From: Posidonia oceanica
Taxonomy: Eukaryota; Streptophyta; Magnoliopsida; Alismatales; Posidoniaceae
Assembly (NCBI GenBank): GCA_037176725.1
Contig: JAZBRS010000075.1
Coordinates: 73,286,001 to 73,350,000 of the forward strand
DNA: 64,000 bases
Reading direction: 5' to 3'
Below the pieces are notes generated by a model, which worked only from the letters and a program-made list of their open reading frames with translations, had not been told where the DNA came from and made no database searches. This document shows positions 1 to 12,306 of the stretch, piece by piece; position 1 is the stretch's first letter; each line of letters starts with the position of its first letter. The position numbers and the translations under genes were made by a program.

Positions 1-3000
1 TGTCTCTGACTTCTGAGCTGCTGCTGCTGCCTGTGCTTGTAATGCAAATGTGGCTGTAGAAATGTAAGAGCTTATCAGTTCTGCCACAGAACTTGCTGAA
101 TTGTCTGCTGTATCTGCTGAAGGAAGGGCCAAACAAACTGACCGTGGCGCCTCCGTGCTGATCAAAGCCTTGCTACCAGTTGGGACTGCCTCTACTGCGC
201 CAGACTGCTCCTCATCCGAGTAGTAATCCTCAATGTAGACCCAATCTTCTGTTGGCACCGTGACTTGATCATCTATTGATCCCAGAACTCCTGCACTGGT
301 GAAGTTAGTGAGGTCTCTGGGGATGGCTGGTTCCTGATCCTTCATTTGAAAGCAGCGATCTTCGTTGGGCTTGAGTTCATAACCGAGGCCTTCAGATTTC
401 CTCCGCTCCGCCGCTACGATCGGCTCTGCGATCCCCTGGCCGTGACGCCCGAGCGGTGTAACCTTTATGTAACCCCACCTGTGACATACATTCTCGACCA
501 TTCCAAAGGGGTTGTTGTGAACGGCGAAGGAGTTGGCGCATTCAAGATCAGGAATGAAGTTAACCGGCTCGCACCGGTTAACGCGATATAAGGCTTCGGA
601 AGTCTCAAGGTCAAACGGGATAGTTTGTGAAGAGACGGGAGAGACTGCCTCGATCCGCTCCTTCTCAAAGTTCTCCGCCATGACGACGATGACATTATCA
701 CCGTGACGGTACTTTATCATTCGATGGAGGGTCGAGGGAAGGACCTGATGCTTGTGGAGCCAAGGGCGCCCAAGCAGGAAATTGAAGTTTGGCTTCAAGT
801 CGACGACATAGAATTCTACATCGAAAACGACTGGACCAATGGCAAGAGGAATAATCAGGATCCCCAGAGCGTCATGGTGGGTGTTGTCAAAAGCCGTCAT
901 TCCCTTCACGGCTGGTGTGATATCCTTGGCTTTGAATCTGAGCTTAGTTGCAGTACGCAAGGGGCAGACGTTAAGGCCTGAGCCGTTATCGACCAGCGTT
1001 AGGGGAATGCGTAAGTTTTTGAACTGAACCGTAACGAACAGGGGTTGATTGTGATTAATCCCCGCCGGAGGCAGCTCATCACTCGTAAAAGAGATGACCT
1101 GGGGCTCCACAATCATCCCTACCATGCTTTCCAAAGCCGAAGGCTCAATAGATTGGGACACACGGGCAGCTTGGAAGACGTGAAGAAAAGCTTCGCGGTA
1201 TTCGGCAGAGGTGTGGATTAGGTTCAAAATGGAAATGTCGGCTTTGACCTTCTTAAGTTGGGAGGTTATGTCAGCTTTGGGTTGGTTTTTCTTGGCAGCA
1301 GGAGGGGTAGTTTTGGCAAGCTTTAAAGGGGTAGTGGCAGGAGATTGGGCCGCTACAGATTGGGCAGGGATTTGGCTTGCTACAGGTTGGTTTGAGGCCG
1401 GATCTGCTATGGGTTGGTTAGAGGGTGGGGGCATAGCAGGTTCAGGGTAATTTGGCCTAATTGCCGGTGCTGAGGGTTTGTAGACCCTCCCCGATCGCGT
1501 TACTTCTGCACACATTTCTGTGGCGTAACTGTAAGGGACGCGATGGGTGTCCAGGGTTAAATCAATAACCACCGGAGCACATGCTGCGAGCACAGGAGGG
1601 GCTACAGGGGGACCTACTAGGTATTGAGGTCTACCTAAATGGTAAGGTTGTTGGGGTGGGAAGGTAGGGGCTGGCTGAGGTCTGCCTAGAAGATGTATAG
1701 GGGATTCTAGCTGAGGCCGCCTTAAGAGGTGGACAGGGGATCTAGGCTGGGCCCTAGTTAGGAGATGTACAGGGGGTTGAGCCTGAGGAAGCACAACAGG
1801 GGGCACGAAGGAGCGCTCCGGCCTGGCACGCGGTCGGATCATGTGAACTCCCGACTCGGAGTCGGCAACTGCCGCGAGATAAAGATTAACAGGGAAAGGC
1901 TCAGAGATATCAAAAATAAGATCAGAAGGGTCTACGACAGAGGTAGTAGGCCCAGAAGAGAAGACAGAGTGAATGCCTGAGGTTCCTGCCCCTCCCGGAT
2001 AAGTGTGCTCCGGTAGAGGTTGGTGGATGATGCCGGAATGAGGGGGAACAGCTGAATGTGCAGATGCATGTGTGTGTGCTTGAGTGGATGCCTCGTGCGT
2101 GTCAATCACAATCGTTCCCGATTCGATTAGATCATGAATTACGTTCCGTAGGGAGTAACAATTGTCTGTCGAATGCCCGACGCTTCGATGGAAATTGCAG
2201 AAGAGTTTCGCCTTAAACCAATGCGGCAAAGGATTTGGGGGCGGGCGAACCTCCGGGAACTTCAGGAGTGATGCAACCTTCGGCAAGATTATCGTGAGCG
2301 GTTCCACCAGTAGAGCGAACTTCCGCTTCTCAGTGGGTGGCCTTCTTTGCCTCTGGTATGAGCCTTGCTGGACCGGTGCGGCGGGGTAGATCGGTCTAGC
2401 GGTGGTTGTGATCTGTGGTGTGGGTGGATTCCTAAGTGCAGGAGCATACACCATTTGAGCTGGGGCAGGCTGGGACGGCAAGTGAACAGGCACAGCAGGA
2501 GAGTCGACAAATGCAACAGCAGTTTTCGGTGAGTCTTTCTTCTTTAGACGGTTGTTGCTGCTGCCGCTGTTGTTGTTGGAGGTGCTACTGTTGGCACTGT
2601 TACTGCTGATCGCGGCCTGCTTAGCGAACGCAGAGAGAGCCGGAAAGTTGCCACTCAGCAATGAACTCTCCACGCACGCTCCAGCTCGGATAAGTGCTGC
2701 AAAAGTGGTGACTGGTTGGATGTTAAGCAGAGCTCCAAGAGATGGCTATGCCCCTTTGATAACGATCTCAATAGACTCCTCGTCAGAGGGTCTATCTCGA
2801 ACTTGTGAAGCAAGGGCGCGCCAGCGGCTGACGTACTCCCCGAACGGCTCGTTGGGATTCTGCTTAATTACGATCAAGTCCGCCCGCTTTGGGACTAGAT
2901 CGAGGTTGAAGGAGTACTGTTCCAGGAACGCCTGACTGAGGTCGTTTCAAGTCTTCATGGCTAACATATCAAGCGATATGAACCACTTGAGTGCCGGCCC

Positions 3001-4209
3001 GGTCAAGCTCTTCTGGAACAGGCGGATCAGTAACCTCTCGTCAGCCTGAAGCTGAGCGAGATCACCGCAATACTCCTTCAGGTGTGCTACGGGGCAGCCC
3101 CTACCATTGTATTTGTCGAAGTCCGGGATTTTGAACTTCGGAGGGAGTACCGCCTTTGGAAAGCAGCAGAGGTCCCGAAATTGGTAGGTCTGGTGCTCAG
3201 TACCCTGTACTAGTCGTAGTGCCTTCTCCAAGACGTCCATCCGGTTGTTGATGGGGTCTGGATTTGCTGCCATAGAAGAGGGATCGGCAGGGGTAGTGAT
3301 CACATACGCCGAATGGGTCGCACCTAAGTGCTCCTCCGGATCTACCATAGCGTCTCCTGGTGGAGCGACGGGATGGCCGGCGTATCCGTGCCGGGGAACT
3401 GTGTATGCAGGGATGAATGCAGGGTTCTGGGCCTGATGCAAGAGAGGAGGATAGAGGACATGCTGTGCTGTGGGAGGGGTAGGATGCTGGAGCACCAGTT
3501 GCTGTACAGGCGGGGTGCCAAACAGCGAGCCAGTGGAGTACTGGGCTCCAACCAGTCCAAAGGACTGACCACCAGGGGGAAGAGGAGCATGCTGTGCCAG
3601 GTGTTGTGTAGAAGGAGGCGGTAAACGGGCCCCCATCGTCGGAACCGTGAGCAGTTGAGACGATGGTCGAAGCAGAGGTGTAGAGGTAGATGCATGAAAT
3701 GCAGGAACTAGCCTCAAAGGAACCTCAGGAACGACAGGAGCACAGGAAGGATGAACCGATAGAGCCATGCCTTGCAGTCTCTGGGCAAGCTCCATCAGGT
3801 ACTGGTACTGAGCCTCAAGTGTTCCATCAACAGGAACGCTGAAGTGCAGTGCCGGCGAGGATTGAGCGGCAAATGGCACGGACACAGACTGTCCGGGAGG
3901 AGTAGGTGCTATAGCAAAAGTCGCAGTAGTGGTAGGAGGGATGTCAAAGGTGATGTATCCCTGGGAAGGAGGGGGCAATGGTGTCTCCGAAACGCGAGTA
4001 ACGGTCATCAAGATGGACTCGGCGACCGGATCCGGAGGAAGAGATGCTTGCTAGTGTCCTGGGGCATACTGAGATCCTAGAGGCGTTAGGGGAGGAAACC
4101 CTGGCGTCGGAGGGGGAACAAAAGGGACAGAAGGAGCAACCAGAGGGGCCGGAGCGGAAACACCCTCCGTGATAGGAGTAATGAGAGGTTCACTGACGTA
4201 CTGGGCCAT
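1..4209 (-). pseudogene. Tat/Ogre-type Ty3/gypsy gag-protease, three in-frame stops
   Basis: Gag and aspartic-protease part of element B, read on the minus strand. I chose the ATG at 4209 (MAQYVSEPL) as start because the frame is coherent from there. In order: a Pro-rich N-terminus; a retrotransposon gag core near 3200-2800 (PPKFKIPDFDKYNG, TGPALKWF); a variant zinc knuckle CNFHRSVGHSTDNC at 2199-2158; a long Pro-rich linker; and the protease with active site VDNGSG near 993-976 and GRPWLH near 760. All lie in one frame. Stops interrupt it at 4053-4051, 2949-2947 (TGA where Trp is expected) and 2748-2746. From there I followed it open to the window edge. RT, RNase H and integrase would lie beyond position 1. 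The lineage is inferred from the zinc knuckle, primer site and very long LTR. Confidence 0.88.
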
Positions 4210-5515
4210 TGCTGACCTAGAGTGCGTGAGGATAGGGTTGCGACGGGTATGGAAACGGTGATTCCTAATAGGAGCTATCGTCGCAAAGACGAATAGCTTA
4301 GAAGGGGAATGGTCGCGAAAAAGTCGCAACAGGGGTGTTAAAAAGGGACGGTACTCAAGCTCCAGCAAGGGAAACTCGCTTATCGATCACTGCTGACACA
4401 GACAGAGACAAACAAGGATTACAAACTGGAAGACAGATGCAAATGAGTTAAGTTAGATGACATGAATGATATGTATGCTTTCTAGTATGCCCCCCTCACT
4501 TATCTAGTGTGTCCTTGTAGGTGGTCTACTTCGGGTATCCCCAGGTGTACGGGTCACCGACTTAGGTCAGAAAAAGTTAGCTCCCTGTTGAACTCCTAGC
4601 CAGAGCTGAGGAAATAACAAGGTGGTGCGTTGGTGGCCCTGACCCCGCCAAAACGTGGGCAGTACACTCCACTACACCGACACGACCCCTGGACAAAGGG
4701 GGGACAAACCGACTGACTTGGCCCACGCCAAAAGCGGTGGAACAAGAGGTCGGGACCATCCTTCGCAAACTAGTAGGTGGACTCAGATGAGAAGAATGCA
4801 TGCCCTATATGATGCTTATGCAAATGCTTATAGTTTTTTATCTTGCGCATTTTATTAACCCAAGGGGGTGCAGGATTGTTTGAAGTCTCTAGTTGCTCTT
4901 AGAAGTTCTTTTTACTTGCCATTTTTAGTTAACCACAGGGAGAGCAAACAGTCTCTACTATTCTAGGCATGGCATGTGCAAAAGGGAAGAAAATCAGTCA
5001 AGTATGGCAGGCAAACAGCATACAACATAGCAAAAGGCAGGTGCATGGCATGTGCGAGTGTTCGTGAGCATGATAGTGAAGAGAAAGCATTCATCATGTC
5101 AAAAGGCATATATATAGGACATGTGCGTGCGTAGTAACATAGCAAATGTGTAAAAAAAGCATTCATCACTCAAAAAGCATGCATTGTTGCCAAACAAGTG
5201 TGTAGACAGGCATCATGTTGGAAATAAAACAATAATAAGTAAGCAAGATAAAAAGAGTAAAGACAGATAAGCTGTAAAGCAAATAAGAGCAGAAGCGAGG
5301 AAATAAGTAAGTAAGCAAGCAACAGAGGCAAAGCAGAGCAAGACAGAGCACAAACCAAGGCAAAGGAGGTGCAAAACCTGAGCAGAGTAGCCACGAGGCG
5401 ACTCGCTAGGAGTTTGCACAGAAGAGCGACCAAAACAGGCAAAGAGGCAAACGAAGGCAAGCAGAACTGCAAAAGCGGCGAGCGAAAAGCCAAAAACGAA
5501 AGCCGGAGTCTAACA
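4210..5515 (-). other. Untranslated leader of element B
   Basis: This stretch lies between the primer-binding site and the gag start. No coding signature is visible on either strand. Around 5080-5180 two near-duplicate blocks begin with aaagcattcatca. A long leader is usual for this lineage. Confidence 0.6.
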
Positions 5516-5533
5516 TCCCCAGCGGAGTCGCCA
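5516..5533 (-). other. Primer-binding site of element B (tRNA-Arg type)
   Basis: The minus strand reads TGGCGACTCCGCTGGGGA one base inside the LTR end. It is the complement of a tRNA 3' end with CCA, and from memory differs by one base from plant tRNA-Arg(CCG). A tRNA-Arg primer has been reported for Ogre elements. It fixes the orientation and the inner LTR border. Confidence 0.85.
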
Positions 5534-6239
5534 CTGTAGTAATCCCGGTTTTCAGATCGTCCATGCACACTGCCAGAAGCTCGCATGCACCGATCGGAAT
5601 CAGGCTCTATAAGCGGCTATGTCCGAGGAGGAGGGCTCAACTCGAAAAACACTTAAAACAAAGGAGAAAAGATAAGAAAAGAAGAAGATAAGACAATTCA
5701 GAGTCGCCACCGTGTCTATTATCGGGAGACAAGGAAAACTAGGGGAAATGCGTGAGTTAACATGCAAACCAAGCAATAGATGCAATGTAAAGCAATGCAA
5801 GGGAAAACAAATGCAAATGAATGCAAATGATATGACTCATGCATAAGATAAGGGCAATCTGGTCATTGCGGGTCAAAAGACTAGGCAAGGACTCCTGTTA
5901 CATGCGGGGAAGGTGTTAGGCACCCCCGACACGCCCGAGAATCGGTCTTTCTAGGCTTACGCTCGCGTACGCAGGAGAATGCAGGTTTGAATGCCTAAAT
6001 GCCAATAAATGCCTGAATGAATGCTCAAAGGTGTGCTCCAAGTGGTGGGATGCAATGCAGGAAAGTAAACGTGCAGTCTAAGTGCCCAGCAACGCTGTCT
6101 GTGTTCCGAACCGGTCGAAATCTGGCTCGTGAGAACTCCAGGCAGTAAGCATTACTGCCTTATATGCAAATGTAAGCGAAAAAGCAAAACGGCGGTAAAA
6201 CCAAGCAATGCGGGCGACATGCAAAAGAAAACAGCGTAA

Positions 6240-6545
6240 AACGTGCGAAACAATGTAAGAAACGGAAGCGGCACGCGAAACGGTGCAAGAAAATGAGATC
6301 GGCATGCAAAACGGCGCAAAAGACAGAGCGGCACGCAAAACGGTGTGAAAAAGCAAAGTCAGCACGCAAAACGGTGCAAGAAACAAGAGCGGCACACAAA
6401 ACAGTGCGAAAAAGCAAAGTCAGCACGCAAAATGGTGCGAGAAACAAAGCCAGCACGCAAAACGGTGCAAGAAAGCAAAGCGGACACGCAAAACGGTGCC
6501 AAAGGAAAGCAGGCATGCAAAACAGTGCTAAAACAAGCGAGATAA
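6240..6545. repeat. Minisatellite in LTR of element B, about 36-bp units
   Basis: Roughly eight to nine imperfect copies of a unit containing gcacgcaaaacggtgcaag occur in tandem. Several frames stay open across it only because the unit length is near a multiple of three. I see no gene. Confidence 0.8.
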
Positions 6546-7279
6546 AACATCGAGAAAGCCATACAGATGCAGATGCAATGAGGAAGAGCAAGAGAAGCAA
6601 GGGGGAAGTAAACAGTGCGTGTGTGAGAACAGGCATTGTTTAAGGACCGCGCAAAGTAGGTGTGAAGACCTACAAAGGGGAAGAGAAGCAAGTGGAGGCT
6701 TTACCACTGTTTTGTGACTGTTTCCCACCAAAGTATCCCACGATGTGTTTCGCACGCTGCCAAAAGCTCGCGATGCGATCGGATCGTGGAAAAAGGGGAA
6801 GAAAGTTACAATTAGTGGTGAATTCAGGGGAAACGCAACACAAAACACTGGGAGTACGCAAAAACAAGAGACAGAGTTGATAGATAAGAAGAGGAAATCC
6901 TAATCTACATGTTCGAGAAATCAGAAAGCGAAAACAATGCTTGGAATGCAAATGGTGTGCAAATGAATGTTGTGCAGGGGTTCAGGAGCACTTACCTTGG
7001 AAATCTGAAGCCTGATATGAGAACTGCTTAGTCCATGCTGAAGAACGCTCCGCCGGGGTCGCCTAGGTAGCTTGGTTGAGAAGATCCAACGGCCATATTT
7101 GAAGATATCCCAGTATTAAGGCAGAGGGGCCAGAACAAGGGAGAAGAATGGATTTAGGTGTACAGGAGGTCCTAGGGGTGTGCAAAACAGGTCCTCCATG
7201 TAAATGGGAGCTAGGAATGCTTAAGTGTGTACAGGAATGCCAAATGCAAAGATGCATAAGTGCAATGCATGCAGGAATG

Positions 7280-8160
7280 CAAGAAAAGGACCTAAGAATG
7301 ACTTTTCAGAAAACTTGGAAGCTTATTTGCAAGTTTTGAAAAAGTTGGGATCTAAATGCAAAGATTTTGAAAAGTTAGGGGGCTTTTAAGCAAGGTTTTT
7401 GAAAACTGGAGGTTCAGAATGCAATTTTATAAGGTAAACATGCATTAGGAAAAGTTTTGAAATCGTATGGGGGATTAACATGCAATTTTGAAACATGTAG
7501 GGGTTGGAATGCAATTTTGTAAGCAAAACAGTGGTCTTAAATGGTCTAAGAATGCAAACAGAGGACCTATATGCAATTTTTAAATATGCAGGGTCTAAAA
7601 TGCAATTTTATAAGCAAAAATATGCATTTAAATGAGTTTTATAAGCATGCAGAGGACCTATATGCAATTTTTAAAACATGTAGGATCTAAAATGCAATTT
7701 TATAAGCAAATATATGCATTTAAATGTATGTTGTGCATTAATGAATGACCTATATGCAAAAATCAGAAAGTATGGGGGAAATGATACAATGTAGTAAGAA
7801 AAATTAAAAAATAAATGTATGAGTTAACAGAACAGAGGACTAAAGTACAATTAGGGAAAACAACAGGGATTAAAAATGCAATTTACTAAGGTAAAATATA
7901 AGCATTAAATCAGATTATCGATTGAAGGACTAACATGCAAAAATGGAAAACCAGAGGGCCTGAACTAAAATAAACATTAAAAGAAAACACAGCAGAAGGA
8001 CCAATATGCAATTAGACGGTTTTTTAAGTTTTTCATGCAATTTCATATGATTTAAATTTGGAATTAAATGAATCTTAAATAGAGACAGGACTAGAATGCA
8101 ATAAAGTAAAAACAGGAACTAGAAATGCAATTTAGTAACAAAATAGCTTAGCTAATAGAA
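7280..8160. repeat. Degenerate short repeats in LTR of element B
   Basis: Phrases such as ctatatgcaatttttaa and taaaatgcaattttataag recur at irregular spacing of about 40-80 bases. No open frame of note. Confidence 0.6.
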
Positions 8161-9600
8161 AATAACGCTACAGTGGAAAGCCAGCGGCCATAGCACTGTA
8201 GCACAGAGCTACCAGTGGCCATGACCGGCGGAGGGGGGCTGCTGGGGATGCACTGGAAGGTCGACGACGTTCACCAGAGGCTGACGGAGATTTGGGAGGC
8301 GTCGGCGCGGCTTGGTGCTGCTTGGAGCAGGCCGAAGAGCTGAACGGAGCTCTGCAGACCTGCTCGGAGGCAGGGAAGGTGATCGGAGCGTCGTCGTAGC
8401 TTTCTGAAGCCACCGGAGTGATCCTGGAGTCAGTGCGGAGCTCGGGCAATCCCTGGATGCGAGTTCTGCAGTCGGAGTGACGATTCCAGTCGCGGAGCTC
8501 GCCGGAAAAGATGAGATGACGGCGGTGATGACTCGGCGAAAGAGGGGCTGGAATCCTATTCTAATAGGCCAGGAAGCACGAGAGGAGAAAAACTAGACTA
8601 AGGGAGAAGAGTGGTACCTGATTCCGCGGCTGAGGAGTTCCCTCGACGTCTGGTGCTTCAGTGATCGCCGGCGGAGATCGTCCGGCTGTTGCAGAGTTCG
8701 TCGTCGACTTGGGAGTGCTGGGAATGGATCAGTGGAGTACTCTGGAGCTTCCTGGACGTCCAGAGCGAAGCTTCGCGGCCCGTAGGAAGATTCGGCTTCA
8801 GTGGGTGCTCAAGAAGCAGCCGGAGGTGGATAGGAGTGTCTGCTGCTCTCCGGATCGAGAGGAGGATGCCGGTGAGCTTCTGGAGGGTTCGTGAGTGTTT
8901 CTGGATGCTCAGGAGAGCTGGGAAGGGGCTGGAGAAGAAGTTTGGTCGTTGGGTGATTTTCTGGAAGAAATGGGCAGAGGTGTTTGTGGTAATAGATTCG
9001 GTCTGTGGTGAGGGTTAGAGCTGAAGCTCGGGTGGGTTTAGAAGGTGAGATTCTGGGGAGTTGCTAGGTGGAGTTTAGAGGGATTTGTGGGTCTGTGGTG
9101 CTCGGAATTTTGAGAGGAGGGGGTGTTGGGTTCTGCTGGGTTTTCAGGGTGATGGAGGGTGAATTCAGAGGTGGTTCGGGGCGTGGAAGGAAGGCCTGAA
9201 ATGGTGGATGTTTGGGTGGATTTGGGGGAGGAATTGGGAGAAGTTTGACGGCAGTTTGGGGCTCTGGATCAAATGGGAAGGAAGAGGAAGAAGAGCTGCA
9301 GAATTTGTAGAGGAAGAGAGAGAGAATGGGGGTGGCTTCTGGTCAGGATTGCTCTCTCTCTCTCTCGGACGACCAAAGGCGATGAAGGAGGAGGTTGCTG
9401 GGGGTTTTAAGCAGCTGCTGGGGAGGAGAAGCGCGCAGTGGAATTCGAATTCCACCGGCGGGAGGCTGCTGCTGCAGAGGAAGGACGGCCGAAGGTGACG
9501 GCAATTAATGCCCCCCCGGAGAAGCTGCTGAGACACGAGAGAGGTGGAGATGAGCTGGAGGTTGAGGTGATCGGGAGGGAGAAGAGAAATCAAATTTTTT
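8161..9600. other. GC-rich non-coding block of element B LTR
   Basis: Much richer in G and C than its flanks. Open frames of 60-140 residues exist on both strands but lack recognisable domains and overlap one another, so I treat them as chance. In plant LTRs such a block may hold promoter or leader sequence; that is inference. Confidence 0.5.
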
Positions 9601-11250
9601 TGAAGAGGAGAGGGAGACTGGCGGGAGGAATCTAAGGAAGAAGAAGAAGAAGAAGGGGGAAGAAGAGGAAGAAGGCTGTGGACTACGGGCCGGGCTTCGT
9701 GCGAAAGGAAAAAAAAGAAAGGAAGAAGGAAGGAGGGGAACGGGCCGGACTAGGCCCAAGAAAAAAGAAAAAATAGAAAGAAAGGAAGAAAGGAAGAAAG
9801 GGAAAAGAAGAAGGGAAAGAAGAAGGAAATAAAAAAAGATAAAAATAAAATAAAAATAGAAAAGATTTTTAGAATAGTTGTGCTTAAGGTTAGGACTTTG
9901 ATTAAGTTTTTTAATGGTTGTTTTTAATTGGTTAATTAGGTTTAAAGAGATTTAGTTTTGATTAGGGTTTCTAGGGTTTTCTTTGTTTTTGATTTGTTTT
10001 TGATTTTGTTTAAATGTTTGTTAAGTCTTTTAAGTTGTTTTTTAATTATGTTTTTCTTGTTAAATACTTGGGATGTTAATTAGGATTTTTTAAAGTTTGT
10101 TTTTAGATCAATTAGGGTGAGTTTTAGATTTTTTTTTTTAGCCCTTTTTTTCTTAAGTCTTCTTTGATTTGTTCTTGATTTTTGTTTGTTAAGTTCTTTT
10201 AATATTTTTTAGTTAAGTTTTCTTGTTAAGTTTTGATTAAGTGTTTTTAGATTTTTGATTGTTTATTTTTATTTTTTTAATTAATTTTTCAAATTGTTTC
10301 TTTTTAGGATTGTTAAGTTTCTCTTTTTCTTAACTAGTTGTCTTAATGTTTCCTTAATTGTTTTCTTTCTTCTTAGGATTTGTTTTTGATTATTTTTAGT
10401 AGGGTTTTTACCTTTGCTTGTTTTGATTACATTTTGGTTTCTTTCTTTGATTTTACAGCATTTTCTTTTTGTTTGTTTTGCATTTTTAAGTTGCATTCTT
10501 ATTTTTCCATTTTAGCTAGATTTAGTCAGGTTTTGGTTTTTTAATTGTTTGTTTAAGTTTTTAATTATTTCTTTTAGGGTTTTGGTTTGTTTTCCTTTTG
10601 TTTTAGGGTTTTAAAGGTTTTTTACGGATTTTTTAGAGATTTAGTAAGAGAAGGAAAAGAAAAGGAAAAGGAAGAAGAAAGGGAGAAATGGAGGAGTAAA
10701 GAGGAAAAGGTAGAGTTGAAAGAAAATATTTTTTAGAAAGCCAAAGAAAATGCTAAAAATAAGGTAAAAATATAAATAAGATTCAAAAGAGATAGATGCA
10801 CAAGGGGGGCCCACAGCTAGGCAAGAAGATGGGAGAAAAGGGGGTGAAAAGAAGGAGGATAATCAGGAGAGAGAGAGAGGAGAGAGAAAAGAATAATCCA
10901 GGAGAGAGAAAAGGATAATTTGGATAAATGAAGGGGTTAGGAGTTTTGAAAAGAGGTGAAATTTGGGGTGTGTGTGGTCTAGGGTCTTTAGTGTTTGACC
11001 TAGAATTTTGGTTTAGTTTTGGAAAGGTTTTGGAAGAGTTTTGAGGTGTAAAAAAAGGGTAGTTTTACTTAGGTTTTCTAGGATTTTTTGGAGTGGTTTT
11101 GGATTGAAATTTTGAGGGTTTTTGGGTAGGTTTGCTAAGTTGGGAATGGTGAGTTTTTCTATGGTTTTTGGATAGTTTTTGGGCTTGGGAAAGGAGTGTA
11201 ATTCTAGGTTAAGTTTGGGCTAGTTTTGGAGAGAAGGATGAAGAGGATTG
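9601..11250. repeat. Purine tract then T-rich strand-skewed tract (LTR)
   Basis: The plus strand is nearly pure A/G at about 9630-9850 (gaagaagaaggggg). It is then strongly T-rich with few C to about 10650, and becomes purine-rich again at 10640-10930. No gene is visible. Confidence 0.7.
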
Positions 11251-11353
11251 TGTAGGTTTGGACCTAAATTTGAATCAAGAAGCTACCAGGAGATTCCAAT
11301 TGATCAAGCCTGTCAAAATGGGGTGTCAACAATATCATCGTGGGTGACGATTC

Positions 11354-12306
11354 ATGACCACCACCTCACCTGTGGGATCTCCACCTCAAACGCCTTTCAT
11401 GGCGTCTTCTCAGGGCTCCTCTTCTGCCTTATCTTCCTCCATTTCTTTACCCACGTCGTTTAACATTTCTCACCATTTTCCTTCTACTATGAATAAACCA
11501 ACATACCTCTATTGGCGCTCGTAGTTTCTGGATGTTCTTTCCATTCATGACCTCATGCATGTGATATCTCCAGACTTCACTCCACCTCCACCTCCGTCTG
11601 ATGCTTCCTCTTCACCATTGCCGGAGCATGTTATCTGGTTCAAGACAGATCGTTTAGTCTTGAGCTGGATTAAAGCAACTGTGGCGTTCTCGGTTCAAAC
11701 CATTATAATCTCGTGTACCATCGCACAGGACGCCTGGGATCTCTTGTCCAAACGCCTGTCGCCGATCTCCAAAATCCATGTTCGGACTCTCCAAGATCAA
11801 CTCCGAACATTGAAGAAGACCTCTTCTCAGACGATGGTGGACTATCTTCTTCATGCTAAAAGCATCGCAGACTCCTTGTCTTCCGCCGGTGCTTCGATTA
11901 CTGATTCAGATCTTGTTGAATACATCACTGATGGCTTAGGTCTGGAGTTCAAAGAGTTTGTCACATCTCTTCATTTTAGACCACAATTGTATTTGATGAC
12001 ATCTATGACCTACTGATTCAGGAGGACCAGTTCATGAAACGTAACACCACGACGGCCCTTGCTGCTCAAGCCACTCCAGCCACTACCTCTTCTTCAGCGT
12101 CGCATCCTAACTCTTCTGGTGGACGTAATGGTGGCCGTCGTGGTGGGAGAGGTGGTCGGTCCAACCGTGGCGGAGGTCGGAATGGAGGAAGGTTTCACAA
12201 TCAGTTCAAATCTAATCTTCCACCTCTTCTACCCACACCATCTTCAATCGATACCTCGGTCCCATGTCAGATCTGCAATCGGTATGGTCACACTACCAGA
12301 GTTTGC
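11354..12306 (+). pseudogene. Copia A gag with CCHC zinc knuckle
   Basis: Start ATG at 11354 (MTTTSPVGSPP). The frame holds a copia gag core (PTYLYWRS, HVRTLQDQLRTLKK, DYLLHAKSIADSL), then a Gly/Arg-rich RNA-binding stretch near 12120-12200 and a knuckle CQICNRYGHTTRVC at 12265-12306. A TAG stop lies at 11522-11524. A frameshift near 11990 moves the reading frame before DQFMKRN. Gag would form the virus-like particle and bind element RNA. The break by stop and frameshift makes this copy non-functional. Confidence 0.9.

Larger units (their letters stand above)
5535..11331 (-). repeat. 5' LTR of element B (about 5.8 kb)
   Basis: On the plus strand the LTR begins TGTAGTAATCCCGG beside the primer site and ends GGGGTGTCAACA, giving TG...CA borders. 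On the minus strand it starts TGTTGACACCCCATTTTG, a start typical of Tat/Ogre LTRs. A length near 5.8 kb fits Ogre-like elements, which have some of the longest plant LTRs. Inside are a 36-bp minisatellite, a field of atgcaatttt repeats, a GC-rich block (8160-9600), a purine-rich tract and a T-rich tract. Copia coding sequence starts directly to the right, so B inserted into copia A. The first five bases beyond, ATATC, are the candidate target-site duplication; its partner is outside the window. Confidence 0.82.

Noticed and set aside
5170..6848. Cys/Leu/Phe-rich minus-strand frames resembling membrane peptides
   Set aside because: They lie in the leader and the LTR minisatellite of element B and have no conserved domain.
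9950..10630. Telomere-like tagggttt phrases
   Set aside because: Only isolated copies within generally T/G-rich DNA; no tandem TTTAGGG run.
11332..11345. TATCA after the B/A junction as the copia A primer site (initiator tRNA-Met)
   Set aside because: Only five bases match the usual TGGTATCAGAG, and the preceding bases are cut off by element B, so it cannot be supported.
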